64,000 nucleotides of DNA, from positions 40,607,559 to 40,671,558 of the forward strand of contig OY979718.1 of assembly GCA_963855995.1 (NCBI GenBank). Direction: 5' to 3'. This DNA comes from Muricea muricata (taxonomy: Eukaryota > Cnidaria > Anthozoa > Malacalcyonacea > Plexauridae). Of this stretch, positions 62,150-64,000 are shown piece by piece (position 1 is the stretch's first letter; each line of letters starts with the position of its first letter). Under the pieces are notes generated by a model. That model was not told the origin of the DNA. It saw only the letters and a list, made by a program, of their open reading frames with translations, and did no database searches. A program made the translations under genes and the position numbers.

Positions 62150-63873
62150 GAGCAGTAGGTTGGTAATTGATTATTAAGTCTGCTAGCAAACAGGTCAACA
62201 TCCAGCTCTGGGAATGCTTTGTAGATTTCCTGGAATTGTGACTTATTCAAAGCCCATTCATGTTTGTCTGAAAAATTGCGTGACCTGTTGTCTGCACTTG
62301 TGTTAAGTTTCCCAGCTATGTGTACTGCAGATAGCCAAATATTCTTTTGTATGCACCAGGACCACATCTCTTTTGCTAATTCATTTAGCTGGTGTGATTT
62401 GCTCCCACCCATGTGCATGATGTATGCAACAGCTGTTGTGTTGTCAATTTGTAATTGCACATGAGTATTTTTAGAGTGCTTGCAAAATGCCTTGAGTGCA
62501 AAAAAGGCAGCCTGTAACTCCAAAATGTTAATATGGTTAGTGGCCTCACTATCCATCCACCTTCCTCCAGTTTCCTGGCTACCCAGGACTGCTCCCCACC
62601 CCTTCTTGGAAGCATCAGTTTGAATAATCAGCTGAGGGTTGGGATGCAATATTTCCCGGTTTACATGGTGCATATTTTCTACCCACCATGTCAGCTCAGC
62701 TTTGGAGGTGTTGCTTATTTGCATATGCGATTTGTAGTTACCCTTGCTTCGTGCAAGTGCTTTTGTTTTGTCCAGTTCCAACGCCCGATAATGAAGAGGC
62801 CCATATTGAGCCCCTGGGAAGTTTGAGACAATAATCCCTATAACTTCAGCAACCTCATGTATCATTGGATGCTGTTTCTTAAGCAGTTTTTCACAGGTTT
62901 TTATAGTTTTCTGTATCTTTCCCTCAGTGGGGGATACTGTCATATTAATAGAGTCTAGGATAAACCCCAAAAAGGTAAGTTTCTGTGTGGGATTAGTGAC
63001 TGATTTTGTTGGGTGCAAGTGAAATTGCAGCTTCCTAAGCAGGGATGCTGTGTTTTCAACATTTTCACAACATTCACTGTGTGTGTCTCCCTGTAAATAA
63101 GAATCATCTATATATCCCAAGTTAAGGTAACCCATGTTATGCAGTGTTTCATACACTGGTTTTAGGAGTTTTGTGAAAATCCTTGGTGCACTGCTCAAGC
63201 CATTTGGCATGCATGTGAACTGGTAGAGTTTTGTGTTAAATACAAATTTAAGATATTTTTGATGTGCTATGCATATGGGTACGCTGTAGTAAGCATCCTT
63301 CAAATCTATTGATGCCATGAAGCATCCAGGCTTCATCATATTTATTGCTGTTTCTAGCGTATCCATTTTAAAGTGGTGGTACTCAACATGCTGATTAAAT
63401 TCTTTCAAGTTGAGTATTACACGATGTGTACCATCTGACTTAGCTCTTAGAAATATTGGAGAAATAAATTCCCCTGGTTCATGAGCGGATGGCTTAATAA
63501 CTCCTTTCTTTAGGAGGTTTTGAATTTCATTGGCAACAATTACCTGTTGGGCACGACTAAATTTACTAGGTCGTACATTGTTTTGCTTTGGGCTCTGGCC
63601 TGGCCAAAATTCTATTTTTACTCCCCGCACAACCTGTAGTATTGTCGGGTCAGAAGTGAGATTTTGCCACTCACGGAAGGCATAAGCAATTTGGCCTGCT
63701 TTAAAAATTGGTTGGCTCTCAAGCAACCTTTCAATTGTATTGTTTGCACAAGCTACTGCATATTCATTCCTTACCGTTTCTTCATGTAGCTTGGGTATGG
63801 TATGAGTTGATTCTACTTCTGGTCCCCTTCCTTTTTGAATTTTGATCTTGGGGCTCGGCCTTTGGACAAAAAA
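61687..63873 (-). CDS. Pol: reverse transcriptase-RNase H of the DIRS element
   Basis: The frame is open from 63873 (just after a TGA at 63876-63874) to the stop at 61687. Residue numbers below count from the TTG at 63726. RT: SIDLKDAYYSVPI with Asp141, the fingers/palm region before it (LRAKSDGTHRVILNLK, ~93-108), MPNGLSSAP (~173-181), and the YIDD box at 205-208. RNase H: TDAS Asp371, LELQ Glu403, IDNT Asp428 and ADNRSR Asp479, a complete D-E-D-D set. A conserved tail follows, with DLFASRLN (511-518) and AFPPF (550-554), which is typical of DIRS-type pol. The last ~65 codons overlap YR and look unconstrained. No ATG occurs until residue 121, inside the RT domain, so an independent AUG start is unlikely. 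Fusion to Gag by -1 frameshifting is the simplest route. Confidence 0.92.
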   Translation of the reverse strand, partial: FFVQRPSPKIKIQKGRGPEVESTHTIPKLHEETVRNEYAVACANNTIERLLESQPIFKAGQIAYAFREWQNLTSDPTILQVVRGVKIEFWPGQSPKQNNVRPSKFSRAQQVIVANEIQNLLKKGVIKPSAHEPGEFISPIFLRAKSDGTHRVILNLKEFNQHVEYHHFKMDTLETAINMMKPGCFMASIDLKDAYYSVPICIAHQKYLKFVFNTKLYQFTCMPNGLSSAPRIFTKLLKPVYETLHNMGYLNLGYIDDSYLQGDTHSECCENVENTASLLRKLQFHLHPTKSVTNPTQKLTFLGFILDSINMTVSPTEGKIQKTIKTCEKLLKKQHPMIHEVAEVIGIIVSNFPGAQYGPLHYRALELDKTKALARSKGNYKSHMQISNTSKAELTWWVENMHHVNREILHPNPQLIIQTDASKKGWGAVLGSQETGGRWMDSEATNHINILELQAAFFALKAFCKHSKNTHVQLQIDNTTAVAYIMHMGGSKSHQLNELAKEMWSWCIQKNIWLSAVHIAGKLNTSADNRSRNFSDKHEWALNKSQFQEIYKAFPELDVDLFASRLNNQLPTYCSWKPDPGCTYVDAFTLNWENLKFFAFPPFSMIPKCVQKISQDKAKGILLVPVWPTQPWFPLVLQLLYRQPWIIGPSPQLLTHVHIREPHPLQKSLRLMVCPLSGTPLHNKTFQQTLPTYSWHHGDEEAKLNTRHMSKNGWHFVIKGKLIRVAQR

Positions 63874-64000
63874 TCATTCCTTGGCCTTGAGTATGGTTGA
63901 AACCGGCGACTACTCTGGTATCCCTGACCCTGGCTACGCGAGCCAGGATGGAATTTTCTATTGTTGCTTCGTGGCGGTGGCCGAACTCGTTTTGTTAACT
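63813..64000 (-). CDS. Gag-like protein, C-terminal 61 codons (partial at window edge)
   Basis: The minus-strand frame enters at the window edge and ends with TAG at 63815-63813. The visible tail is strongly basic and rich in Arg, Pro, Ser, Gln and Gly (KRVRPPPRSNNRKF, RSQGQGYQSSRRF, RPRND), with no CCHC zinc knuckle. Such tails are usual for the nucleic-acid-binding end of DIRS Gag proteins, which package the element RNA. Its last 61 nt overlap the opening of pol in the -1 frame. The assignment rests on position and composition, because the conserved core lies outside the window. Confidence 0.65.
   Translation of the reverse strand, partial: LTKRVRPPPRSNNRKFHPGSRSQGQGYQSSRRFQPYSRPRNDFLSKGRAPRSKFKKEGDQK
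63867..63873 (-). promoter_or_regulatory. Candidate -1 ribosomal frameshift heptamer (U UUU UUG)
   Basis: In the gag frame the minus strand reads GAT TTT TTG, giving T TTT TTG, a canonical X XXY YYZ slippery heptamer. The -1 frame has a TGA immediately upstream (63876-63874) and is then open through the whole of pol. Slippage here would fuse Gag to Pol. Downstream structure is not obvious to me: only a weak CCCC/GGGG pairing within the next ~40 nt. Confidence 0.6.

Larger units (their letters stand above)
60344..64000 (-). mobile_element. DIRS-type tyrosine-recombinase retrotransposon, 3' part (5' end beyond window)
   Basis: Inserted in D of the last array unit after TATAATT. In sense order it has the Gag-like C-terminus (63813-64000), pol with RT and RNase H (61687-63873), tyrosine recombinase (60887-62149), an internal complementary region (about 60597-60720) and the right terminus (60344-60430). 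This order, overlapping pol and YR frames, a YR in place of an integrase, and an internal region complementary to the termini together define the DIRS group. Ngaro and PAT elements have split direct repeats instead. The visible frames have no internal stops and the catalytic residues are in place, so it may be a recent and possibly active copy. The left terminus and most of gag are not in the window. The boundary is ambiguous by 4 bp (AATT at 60344-60347 is shared with the array). Confidence 0.9.

Noticed and set aside
63724-63726. Start of pol at the TTG codon
   Set aside because: The frame is open and protein-like for 49 further codons upstream. TTG starts are not expected in a eukaryote.

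Overview
The window is eukaryotic, probably from an AT-rich invertebrate animal genome. It has no bacterial-style gene packing, operons or ribosome-binding sites. Its recognisable coding matter all comes from retroelements common in aquatic invertebrates: a DIRS-type tyrosine-recombinase retrotransposon and a Penelope-like GIY-YIG fragment. I cannot name the species or phylum from the sequence, and I see no host gene.

Positions 1-60347 form one long tandem array of a composite ~3.3 kb unit, present as 15 full copies and one copy cut short on the right. Each unit, on the + strand, has four modules. D carries tRNA-like Pol III boxes and a decayed, inverted 3' part of a Penelope-like element. 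A starts with a nearly perfect 84-bp-arm palindrome and continues as a ~0.7 kb sequence. C holds two tRNA-like segments, an AT-rich stretch and a better-conserved GC-richer ~290 bp block. B is a diverged second copy of A without the left palindrome arm. Most units are 3315 or 3316 bp. Four units (starting at 3316, 25818, 40772 and 49095) are ~5.0 kb because C-B occurs twice, as expected for unequal exchange between A and B. One unit (11640-15872) is longer because a 908-bp TIR element with a 9-bp target duplication sits in its D module. Shared rare variants show a further level of order: about 9 kb near 28.0-36.8 kb reappears near 43.0-51.8 kb at an offset of 14,953 bp.

From about 60344/60348 to the right edge the array is interrupted by a DIRS-type retrotransposon on the minus strand. 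Its 5' end lies beyond the window. In sense order it shows the C-terminus of a basic Gag-like protein, a pol frame with reverse transcriptase (YIDD) and RNase H, and an overlapping tyrosine-recombinase frame with an intact R-H-R-W-Y set. The end shows an internal complementary region and a terminal repeat with an outer extension, which is the DIRS signature. A U UUU UUG heptamer sits exactly where the pol frame opens inside gag. Pol has no AUG before its RT domain, so -1 frameshifting is a concrete proposal for its expression. The three frames are intact where visible, so the insertion looks young compared with the decayed Penelope remnant in the array.
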